Shown one piece after another: positions 1 through 5,916 of a DNA stretch of 8,245 bases; position 1 is the first letter of the stretch; the number at the start of each line of letters is the position of its first letter. The DNA lies in assembly GCA_964292295.1 (NCBI GenBank), contig CAXYVC010000122.1:1-8245 (forward strand), read 5' to 3'. Source of the DNA: CAXYVC01 sp964292295 (GTDB lineage: Bacteria; Acidobacteriota; Holophagae; Holophagales; Holophagaceae). The translations under genes were made by a program, and so were the position numbers. The notes below the pieces were generated by a model. That model did not search any database, was not told where the DNA came from, and saw nothing but the letters and a program-made list of their open reading frames with translations.

Positions 1-1268
1 CATTCGCGCTCGCGCAGCTTCGAATGATCCCCGTTTTTCTGGGACACCACACTAGGATCCTGAGTGACCAATCCTCCCTGTTGCTCCACCGCCCGGATTA
101 CCTTCTCCACGATTTCTGGGTGCAGGTGCCGGAGCCTACGGTTGGTTTCGATGTAGGCGAAGTCCCGCTCGGGAGTGTATTCGATGAGTTGGTACGCCCT
201 GGCGAGGCTCCCGAAACGGTGGCGATACGCCGCGCTGGACGCCATTCCCTCCGTTTCATCGATGAGCAGGCCACTCAGCCGCCCCAGGCGCTGTGCGAGA
301 CCACGCAGTTGCTCCAGAAGATCCTCGTCCGAGATTCGCTTGTGCCGCTCCAAGATGATTTCTTGGGCAGCGAGGAAATCTGCTACCTCGACCAACGGTT
401 CGAAGGCACCATCTCGACGCACCCACATGTGGGGAGGGTTTCGGACGCGCTTCTTTTTGAGTTTGAAGGAGACCTTGTTGAAGACGTTGTTCCCCACGTA
501 TTTCTCATTAGTTAGCACCTGATGGACCATGCCTCGGGTCCAGGGACGCCCGCCCTCGCCAAATAACTCGGCTTGATTCAGTTCGCAGGCGATCTGCTTC
601 TCGGAGTACTCCTCGTGAACGAACATGCGATAGATCCGGCGCACGACCGTGCGTTCCTCCGGCGGACCCGGTACGAGAACGACACGATCAGTCTGGAGGC
701 TCTTCTGCTCACCCGCCTTCAACTGGACCTTGGGCATTCCCGCCTGATCGAGGAGGAGGCGTCGGAGCCCGAAACCAGCGGGACCACCCTGGCGGAATCC
801 AAGCTCGATGAGCTTGCATTGCCCTTTGAACACTTTGGCGGATAGCTCCCGGCTATATTCGCCCGCCATGGCTCTCTTGACGCCCTTCACGATGGTGGAA
901 ACCGGGCTGCCATCGTTTTCAAACTGCTCTGCGCAGTACTGGATAGTGATTCCAGCGCGCTTGCAGATGTATTCGTAATACGCACTTTCGTCAGCATCTT
1001 GAAACCTCCCCCACCTACTCACGTCATAGACGAGGACCACACTGAAATCAGCCCGCCCGCTCTGTACGGTGTGGATCAGTTCTTTCAGGCCATCCCGCCC
1101 ATCGAGGCGCAAACCACTTTTCCCGGAATCGCTGTAGGTCCGGACAATTTCGATCCCGCGCCGGGAGGCATACTCCCGCAAAACGTCCGCCTGGTTCTCC
1201 GTCGAGTATTGCTGATGCTCCGTCGACATCCGGACGTATTGCGCAGCACGGACCAAGCCATCGCTCAT
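1..1268 (-). CDS. Large serine recombinase (resolvase/invertase superfamily), C-terminus cut off by the window edge
   Basis: A site-specific recombinase that cuts and rejoins DNA through a serine nucleophile. The frame is open from an ATG at 1268 down to base 1, giving 422 visible residues with no stop. Residues 9-27 carry the Y-x-R-x-S signature (Y11, R13, catalytic S15) followed by TEHQQYSTENQ. Residues 81-88 (YDVSRWGR) match the conserved arginine motif that is DRLGR in resolvases (R85, R88). The catalytic domain covers about residues 8-150. A Recombinase-type domain follows, including GGPAGFGLRR near 151-160 and RPWTRGMVHQVLTNEKY near 241-257. No CxxC zinc-ribbon pair appears in the visible part, and a helical region rich in R/E/L follows at 300-420. 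The start is preceded by a weak AGG about 9 bases upstream. The gene is divergent from the XRE regulator, sharing a control region with it. It is likely the integrase or invertase of the element; its attachment sites are not identified. Confidence 0.93.
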   Translation of the reverse strand, partial: MSDGLVRAAQYVRMSTEHQQYSTENQADVLREYASRRGIEIVRTYSDSGKSGLRLDGRDGLKELIHTVQSGRADFSVVLVYDVSRWGRFQDADESAYYEYICKRAGITIQYCAEQFENDGSPVSTIVKGVKRAMAGEYSRELSAKVFKGQCKLIELGFRQGGPAGFGLRRLLLDQAGMPKVQLKAGEQKSLQTDRVVLVPGPPEERTVVRRIYRMFVHEEYSEKQIACELNQAELFGEGGRPWTRGMVHQVLTNEKYVGNNVFNKVSFKLKKKRVRNPPHMWVRRDGAFEPLVEVADFLAAQEIILERHKRISDEDLLEQLRGLAQRLGRLSGLLIDETEGMASSAAYRHRFGSLARAYQLIEYTPERDFAYIETNRRLRHLHPEIVEKVIRAVEQQGGLVTQDPSVVSQKNGDHSKLRERE

Positions 1269-1353
1269 GGTGCACCTGCCTTCTCAAACGCGGACCTTGA
1301 TCACCCAACCCGTAGCCCAGACAGAGGACCATAAGGACTTTCCAGCCCAGCCA

Positions 1354-1405
1354 CCATGACCTACGAGGTCAAGCCATCCACGAATCCATGACCTCGTAGG
1401 TCAAG
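1354..1405. promoter_or_regulatory. Paired 15-bp dyads between the divergent recombinase and XRE genes (probable operators)
   Basis: Two 20-bp units, CCATGACCT-n3-AGGTCAAG, lie at 1354-1373 and 1386-1405. They are identical except for the central three bases (ACG in one, CGT in the other). Each holds a dyad with 6-bp perfect arms, TGACCT and AGGTCA (1357-1371 and 1389-1403). The centre-to-centre distance is 32 bp, close to three helical turns, so two dimers would sit on the same DNA face. The pair lies 88 bp from the recombinase start and about 50-60 bp from the XRE start. The best inference is binding by the XRE regulator, controlling both genes. A recombination site for the recombinase is the alternative. 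On the minus strand each unit also contains TTGACC, a 5/6 match to a -35 box, but no convincing -10 follows. Confidence 0.72.
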
Positions 1406-1449
1406 TCCACATGGAATCTGCCTCGGTGGGTCCGTTCAGCCCGCGCCGT

Positions 1450-1454
1450 AAGGA
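1450..1454 (+). promoter_or_regulatory. Ribosome binding site that favours the ATG at 1463 for the XRE gene
   Basis: AAGGA at 1450-1454 sits 8 bases before the ATG at 1463. It directly abuts and overlaps the alternative in-frame ATG at 1454, which is therefore badly spaced for initiation. Confidence 0.6.
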
Positions 1455-1462
1455 TGTCTGGG

Positions 1463-1855
1463 ATGAAACCTCTTAAAACGCTTGAACGAAGACTAGGTGA
1501 ACGTATCGCTAGGCAGCGCCAGCTTGTTGGCCTTACCCAGGCGGAGTTAGCGGAGAAGGTTGAGGTTCAGCCCGAAACCATCAGCCGCATCGAAAATGGG
1601 AAACGTGGGCTTTCGCTGGGACTGATGGTGCTTCTCGCGGAATCGCTGGACTTGGCATTACACGAGCTCCTGCACATTCCGCCCACCGACACCCCCAAGG
1701 ATCTGGCAACGGAAAGACTGCTTTGGTTTGCCAAACGCTCCAGCACTGAGGAAATCGAACTAATTCTGAATATTGGATCTGCTGTGGTGGCTCACACACG
1801 GAAATGCTCAGGACAAGCAACCGCCGAGAAGGCAATCAAAAATCCGGAAAAATAG
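1463..1855 (+). CDS. XRE-family helix-turn-helix transcriptional regulator
   Basis: A small Cro/CI-type DNA-binding repressor. The protein is 130 residues from the ATG at 1463, or 133 if the upstream in-frame ATG at 1454 is used. I prefer 1463 because an AAGGA ribosome site lies 8 bases ahead of it. The HTH_3 domain spans roughly residues 9-66: LGERIARQRQLVGLTQAELA, then the recognition-helix region VQPETISRIENGKRGLS, then the LAESLDLALHELL helix. These are classic XRE features (LTQAELA; ISRIENGKR). The C-terminal 65 residues hold a short helical segment (ATERLLWFAKRSSTEEIELILNI) and a polar tail with no recognisable peptidase or ligand domain. The gene is divergent from the serine recombinase and upstream of the KfrA-like gene. 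The paired dyads upstream are its likely operators, which would make it an autoregulated switch over the recombinase. That role is inferred from position only. Confidence 0.9.
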   Translation: MKPLKTLERRLGERIARQRQLVGLTQAELAEKVEVQPETISRIENGKRGLSLGLMVLLAESLDLALHELLHIPPTDTPKDLATERLLWFAKRSSTEEIELILNIGSAVVAHTRKCSGQATAEKAIKNPEK

Positions 1856-1866
1856 CGCCGGAGAAC

Positions 1867-1895
1867 TTGCATACATACCGTTCCATACCTAGAAT
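1867..1895 (+). promoter_or_regulatory. Candidate sigma-70 promoter for the KfrA-like gene
   Basis: TTGCAT at 1867-1872 (three of six bases match the -35 consensus) is separated by 17 bp from TAGAAT at 1890-1895 (five of six match the -10 consensus). The start of transcription would fall near 1902, about 29 bases before the chosen ATG. The spacer and -10 box lie inside the inverted repeat at 1871-1904, so a protein bound there would block RNA polymerase. Confidence 0.5.
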
Positions 1896-1904
1896 GGTAT
1901 GCAT
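1871..1904. repeat. Inverted repeat overlapping the KfrA-like gene promoter (probable autoregulatory operator)
   Basis: The left arm 1871-1883 (ATACATACCGTTC) pairs with the right arm 1892-1904 (GAATGGTATGCAT) at 11 of 13 positions, across an 8-base centre. The hexamer CATACC occurs at 1874-1879 and 1884-1889, and inverted (GGTATG) at 1896-1901, so there are three half-sites in 28 bp. KfrA proteins are known to bind repeats in their own promoters and repress themselves, which fits this placement. Binding by the XRE protein is possible, but the sequence is unlike the TGACCT dyads. Confidence 0.62.
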
Positions 1905-1930
1905 TGGTACAAAACTATCCGGAGACAATC

Positions 1931-2515
1931 ATGGGCCGCGCAGGGATCACAAACGACCAAATCAAGACAGCCATCGATGCCCTCCAAACTCGCGGAGAGG
2001 TCGTCAACAAAAACACCGTTCGACGCGAACTCGGCAACACAGGAAGCTTTGGAACCATTACGGCCTATCTCAAATCATGGCGAGCGGAGCAAGATCAGGA
2101 TCTCAGCACAAACGAAAATTTCCCCTGCATCCCTGAATCCGTCCTCAATCATTTCGGTCGAATTTGGGCTACGGCCCAAGCGGTCGCCGAGGCAGAATTG
2201 GCCCCCCAGCGCGAAGCACTTGCCCAAGAGGCCGCCGCAATCAAGGCTGTTCTGGAAAGAAATCAAGCAGAAAACGACGAAGCCCTTCACATGCTTGAGA
2301 TCGAAATTGATGGCCTTCGCGCTCAATTATCCGATGCCTCTAATCGGGAGGAAAAAACTTTGGCACGTCTGGAAGAAACATCTCAGGCGCTGGGCTATGC
2401 CAAAGCAAAACTTGATGCCACAGAACAAGAACATCGACACAAAATCAGCGAAATGGAAACAAAAATTACCCACCTTGAGGATCAATTGAAATCCAAATAC
2501 ACCACACGCAATTAA
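1931..2515 (+). CDS. KfrA-like DNA-binding protein with long coiled-coil tail
   Basis: A 194-residue protein with the organisation of plasmid KfrA proteins: a small N-terminal DNA-binding domain and a long alpha-helical tail. The N-terminal domain (about residues 4-52) contains GITNDQIKTAIDAL, then VNKNTVRRELGNTGSFGTITAYLKSWRAE. This is the typical 'LGNTGS-GTI--L--W' pattern of the plasmid replication-region DNA-binding N-terminal family (PF11740). From about residue 75 to 190 the chain is almost continuous charged helix rich in A, E, L, K and Q, with no proline after the early part of the tail, consistent with a coiled coil. I chose the ATG at 1931 because GGAG at 1921-1924 lies 6 bases upstream. 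A TTG at 1904 in the same frame falls inside the inverted repeat and has no ribosome site. KfrA proteins act as autorepressors and nucleoid- or partition-associated factors on plasmids. Here the gene may serve the mobile element or control neighbouring genes. Confidence 0.85.
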   Translation: MGRAGITNDQIKTAIDALQTRGEVVNKNTVRRELGNTGSFGTITAYLKSWRAEQDQDLSTNENFPCIPESVLNHFGRIWATAQAVAEAELAPQREALAQEAAAIKAVLERNQAENDEALHMLEIEIDGLRAQLSDASNREEKTLARLEETSQALGYAKAKLDATEQEHRHKISEMETKITHLEDQLKSKYTTRN

Positions 2516-2594
2516 CCATTTTCTTCTTGCAATCAATCCAATTTTCAACAGAAACCAGTAACAACATACGCACCGCAAACCGAAAGAGCTTATA

Positions 2595-3026
2595 ATGACA
2601 ATTCCAAAAGAGAATGACCCAGCATCTCATGCAATTGCAAAATTCAATCTGCTTCGCACTCAAGACTCTTCAATTGATCCACTAGAACCAAGGAAAAACC
2701 TATCGCCAGAAGACATTAAAATAATAATTGATCGATTCAGGCGAAGAGAAATTGACTTTTCGCAACATTTTGTTTCAATTCGAAAATCGGAAAATGATCA
2801 ATCAGATAATTGCCTTTACTTCATAGTAGATTTTAAAGATGAATGGGTTCCAGCATGCTACTCGGTGCTGACATCTCAATTCCTTTTCGATTACGTCGTA
2901 AAAACAAGGAACGAAGCACTTGAAATTGCAAAAAAATGGTCGGAAATTAATACAATTGGCCCACTTCGAAGACACAATGGTGAACCCTTTGCACCATCTA
3001 AAATTTCCGTCATCAATTTGGATTAA
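2595..3026 (+). CDS. Hypothetical protein of 143 residues, AT-rich gene
   Basis: I do not recognise this family. The ATG at 2595 has AAAGAG at 2583-2588, 6 bases upstream, a reasonable ribosome site. The predicted protein is soluble, with no signal peptide or membrane segment. It has a disordered-looking N-terminus (about residues 1-37), then a helix (LSPEDIKIIIDRFRRREIDF), then a probable beta-containing middle (HFVSIRK...CLYFIVDFKDEWVPACYSVL). A further helix (EALEIAKKWSEI) and a short tail ending in VINLD complete it. GC is about 35% over 2641-2880 (85 of 240 by hand count), against about 65% in a sample of the ATPase gene. This points to separate acquisition. It follows the KfrA-like gene by 79 bp on the same strand and ends 41 bp from the convergent ATPase gene. 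Its codon pattern and ribosome site support a real gene; its function is unknown. Confidence 0.72.
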   Translation: MTIPKENDPASHAIAKFNLLRTQDSSIDPLEPRKNLSPEDIKIIIDRFRRREIDFSQHFVSIRKSENDQSDNCLYFIVDFKDEWVPACYSVLTSQFLFDYVVKTRNEALEIAKKWSEINTIGPLRRHNGEPFAPSKISVINLD

Positions 3027-3067
3027 TCCCAATTCTCTAATTCTTGGCCACTATCGCCGGCAAATTC

Positions 3068-5899
3068 CTATTCCCACGTCGCGTTCTTGAACCCCAGCGC
3101 TTTGGCATTCTCGGACACGCCCCGCTTGATTTGATCCTGAGCGCCGTTAGGAAACTCGGCTTCGATGTTGAGGGTGACTTTCACGGAGCCCTGGGGGTCC
3201 TGGCTGAGGAGCGAAATGATCTCGTCCGCTAGTTCCATCAGCTTTGCTTTGGCCGTAGGAGCCTTTATGTCCACCGCACCGAAGAAGGAATGAACCTTCG
3301 GACCGGCCTGAACGGGGGGCATGAGAGATGGCTGAATTGATTCCACTGGTGGTGGCGGCACCAGCGGTAGCTGGACGCCTCCCTGGGCACCGCCCACTTC
3401 TGGTAGTGGCGACGGCGGCGGAGGGGGAACAACCAATGCGGCTGCGTAGGCCTTGGCCGCTTCGGGCTCGATGAGCAGCAGGGTGTCATCGAACTGAACA
3501 TTCCCCGTGCCGAACTGGAAGCCTTCGAACTTGCCTCCGGATTCCCCGAAGGCTGTGCCGAAGAAGTCCGTGCTCGCGGCTCCCTTGTGGATGGCCTGTT
3601 CCAGGACGCGGCGCTCCTTCAGGCGAGGCAGGTAGAGGTATTTCTGGCTGTCCTCCCAGAAAGTGCTGGCGCTGACTGTGCTGCGGTCTTCCTTCCAGTA
3701 GAGACCCTTCAGGGCGCTGCGCAGGTGGATGGGTGACCAAGCCTCGATCACCAGTTCGTTCTCCTGGCAGACCCGCTCCAGTTCGCTGCCAAGCGTGGAG
3801 CCGCTGGTGTTGAGCGCAAAGGCTTCCACTTCGGGTCTCCCGGTCGCAGCGTGCTGCACCGGGCAGAGCACCCACTTGAAGCATTCCCGAGCCACGCGGG
3901 GGAGCACGGCATCGGCGGTATCAAGGTCCTTCTTTGCCTGCTTCGCCTGGAGCACATCTAGGTTCAGGCGATGGTTCTCCACGTCATCGCTGATGGACTT
4001 CCATGCGAGCGCTGTGCGGAGGGCGTCCTTCAGACGCGCCAACGCGCCATGATCTGCCGCCAGGAAGATCAGCCGGTTGCCCTTGTGGCGCGGCTTCTGG
4101 CCGTTGTTCTTCACGAACTCCAGCACTTCCTCGAAGCCAAAGCGAGGTTCCTGCTTGCTGTAGAACTTGTCGGTGGTGAGCACCACCAGCCGCAGGGCGG
4201 AGTCATCCGGCACATCCGAGTGGGGCGTGAAGACATGCACGCCTCCGAAGAGTGTCTGACCTTCGGCCATGCGGCGGACGACCGCCGCCAGGCGCGGGCG
4301 CAGATCCTGGATGTCCTCAAATCGGCGCTTTCGGTCTTCCATCTCGCGCCGAAGACCCGCTCGCGTGTCGAACCAGAACCGCGTGTTGTCCTGGGCTTTG
4401 TCGCCGCTGGTGTGGAGGTGATGGGTCACATCCACCACACGGCTGAGGGCATCCGAATATGTTGAGAGCGCCTGCCCTGGCTGCAAGCAGCCGAGCAGGA
4501 CGTGCGCCCGGTCGAGGCCGTCGGTTACCGGCTTCTTCGTGGAGGCCGAGGCTGGTGCCGTGCCGAGGAAGAGCGTCCGCGCCACCCGACGTGCAGCCTG
4601 GACAGCGCCGAAGCGGGGCTCCTTGGTCTCCAGATCCGTCGTTGCGGCGCGATCGCCGTCAATGTCGCGCTCCAGGACAGGATCCCAACCCGTAGGGAGG
4701 TAGTAGACCAGTTCATTCCGTACGGGCGCGTCGTAAAGCGGCAGGCTGCCGGGGAGAATCATCAGGTCCGCGTTCTGATCCTTCCAGAGTCGCTGGATCA
4801 CCTTCGCCATGAGCTTCAGCACGCCTCGGGTGCGCTGGAAGCCCTCGATGCCCGACCAGTCCTCGTAGAGGCGGTCGAACACCTCCGGATGGAGGGGATA
4901 GGCCTGCATCAGCCGGTCGTGGTAGTGCGCCTCCTGGGTTTTGCTGGGAAGTTTCGCGCCCTCCTGCTTATAGGCATCGGCGAAAGCCCGGCAGACGGCC
5001 TCCTGCGCAGCCACATCTTTCACTGGCTCAAACAGGCGGCGGCGGACGATCTCGAACGCTTCTTCCGTGGCCACGGGCTTCCACAGAGCCTGAACACGCC
5101 CGAAAGTTTTCTCCAGGGCTTTGAGCGCTGCTACGCCCTTCTGGCTCCCCGCCTCGACTTCCGACTCAGGCAGAGAGGCCAGGAGGATGGCATTGGGCAC
5201 CTGCTTCACAGACTCCGTCAGGGCCTGGACAAAGCTCATGTTGCTGTCGTAGGTGCCCCCCGGAAGCGCCTTCCCCTCCTCGAACTGGCGCACGTAAGCC
5301 ACCAACTCGTCGATGAGGATTACGCAAGGTGCGTACTTGGCCAGAAGCGGCTGGAGTGATTCCTTTCCTGGTGAGGTGCCGTTGGCGTCGGCGTCCTTGA
5401 CTAGTGCGAAGCCCTCTTCCTGACCGAGCTGCCAAGCAAGCTCGCCCCAGAGCGTTCGCACCACCTGGCCGTTGCGCTTCCGCTCCTGGCCGGGAGCCAG
5501 GTGGGTGCCATCCAGGATGGCAATTCGGGAAACGGGGATTCCATCCAGATTGGCCTGATCCAGCAGGGCCGAGACGCCAGGGAGGTCCTTGGTGGCATAG
5601 CCGCCCTTGGCGAGGTGATACACCGCCAGCAAGGTGTGAGTCTTGCCACCGCCGAAGGCGGTCTGAAGCTGGAGCACGGGGTCGCCGCCCTTGCCGTTCA
5701 GGCGCTGCGCCACGGAGGTCAGCAGCAGGCGCATGCCCTCTGTGATGAAGGTGCGCTTGAAGAACTCCTTCGGATCCTGGTAGGTCTCTGTGGCCTGTCC
5801 TTCATGGACGGCCATCAGATCGGCGGCGAACTCCGCCTGCTGAAGGGTGCCTTCCAGGACATCGCGGTGGGGAACAGCAATCTCGCGCCAGGGCTTCAT
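3068..5899 (-). CDS. DUF499-family AAA+ ATPase, partner of a DUF1156 methylase in a candidate anti-phage system
   Basis: A 943-residue P-loop ATPase. Walker A is at residues 82-88 (FGGGKTH), within DPVLQLQTAFGGGKTHTLL. Walker B is at about 193-198 (VILIDE, with D197 and E198), and a sensor-like strand AILLASLPES lies at 237-246. The block YPLHPEVFDRLYEDW...FQRTRGVLKLMAKVIQRLW in the following region is characteristic of DUF499 (COG1483-like) proteins. A proline-rich linker at residues 822-868 leads to a conserved C-terminal domain (869-943) ending in GFKNATWE. Its alternating pattern KVTLNIEAEFPNG matches the usual family ending. The start at 5899 has AAGGA 7 bases upstream. It lies 17 bp after the methylase stop, so the two are surely co-transcribed and probably translated together. 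Length and motifs look complete, with no frameshift. The family is thought to hydrolyse ATP to drive a DNA-defence complex with its methylase partner. No nuclease motif is evident, and the exact biochemical role is unknown. Confidence 0.88.
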   Translation of the reverse strand: MKPWREIAVPHRDVLEGTLQQAEFAADLMAVHEGQATETYQDPKEFFKRTFITEGMRLLLTSVAQRLNGKGGDPVLQLQTAFGGGKTHTLLAVYHLAKGGYATKDLPGVSALLDQANLDGIPVSRIAILDGTHLAPGQERKRNGQVVRTLWGELAWQLGQEEGFALVKDADANGTSPGKESLQPLLAKYAPCVILIDELVAYVRQFEEGKALPGGTYDSNMSFVQALTESVKQVPNAILLASLPESEVEAGSQKGVAALKALEKTFGRVQALWKPVATEEAFEIVRRRLFEPVKDVAAQEAVCRAFADAYKQEGAKLPSKTQEAHYHDRLMQAYPLHPEVFDRLYEDWSGIEGFQRTRGVLKLMAKVIQRLWKDQNADLMILPGSLPLYDAPVRNELVYYLPTGWDPVLERDIDGDRAATTDLETKEPRFGAVQAARRVARTLFLGTAPASASTKKPVTDGLDRAHVLLGCLQPGQALSTYSDALSRVVDVTHHLHTSGDKAQDNTRFWFDTRAGLRREMEDRKRRFEDIQDLRPRLAAVVRRMAEGQTLFGGVHVFTPHSDVPDDSALRLVVLTTDKFYSKQEPRFGFEEVLEFVKNNGQKPRHKGNRLIFLAADHGALARLKDALRTALAWKSISDDVENHRLNLDVLQAKQAKKDLDTADAVLPRVARECFKWVLCPVQHAATGRPEVEAFALNTSGSTLGSELERVCQENELVIEAWSPIHLRSALKGLYWKEDRSTVSASTFWEDSQKYLYLPRLKERRVLEQAIHKGAASTDFFGTAFGESGGKFEGFQFGTGNVQFDDTLLLIEPEAAKAYAAALVVPPPPPSPLPEVGGAQGGVQLPLVPPPPVESIQPSLMPPVQAGPKVHSFFGAVDIKAPTAKAKLMELADEIISLLSQDPQGSVKVTLNIEAEFPNGAQDQIKRGVSENAKALGFKNATWE

Positions 5900-5906
5900 G
5901 GGGCAA

Positions 5907-5911
5907 TCCTT
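5907..5911 (-). promoter_or_regulatory. Ribosome binding site of the DUF499 ATPase gene
   Basis: Read on the minus strand this is AAGGA followed by 7 bases and the ATG at 5899. It lies in the 17-bp gap after the methylase stop codon (5917-5919), supporting independent but coupled translation within one transcript. Confidence 0.65.
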
Positions 5912-5916
5912 GAAAA

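Noticed and set aside
24..1334. Several plus-strand open frames (24-515, 573-845, 999-1334) as genes
   Set aside because: They lie antisense to the serine recombinase frame, which carries full family motifs. They have no ribosome sites or recognisable domains.
1843..1862. TCCGG...CCGGA hairpin at the end of the XRE gene as a terminator
   Set aside because: The stem is only 5 bp with a 10-base loop, and no T-run follows.
1871..1904. CATACC repeats as replication iterons
   Set aside because: Only three short half-sites are present, with no replication initiator gene or AT-rich unwinding region nearby. An operator explains them better.
1904..1906. TTG at 1904 as the start of the KfrA-like gene
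   Set aside because: It overlaps the inverted repeat and the expected transcription start and has no ribosome site. The ATG at 1931 has GGAG 6 bases upstream and begins at the usual domain edge.
2591..2596. Perfect TATAAT as a promoter for the 143-residue gene
   Set aside because: It overlaps the start codon, so transcription would begin inside the gene, and no -35 box lies 17 bp upstream (ACGCAC there). It is probably chance in AT-rich sequence.
3027..3067. Bidirectional terminator between the convergent 143-residue gene and the ATPase gene
   Set aside because: Only a bulged 5-bp pairing (TTGCC with GGCCAA on the minus strand) can be drawn, and there is no T-run on either side.
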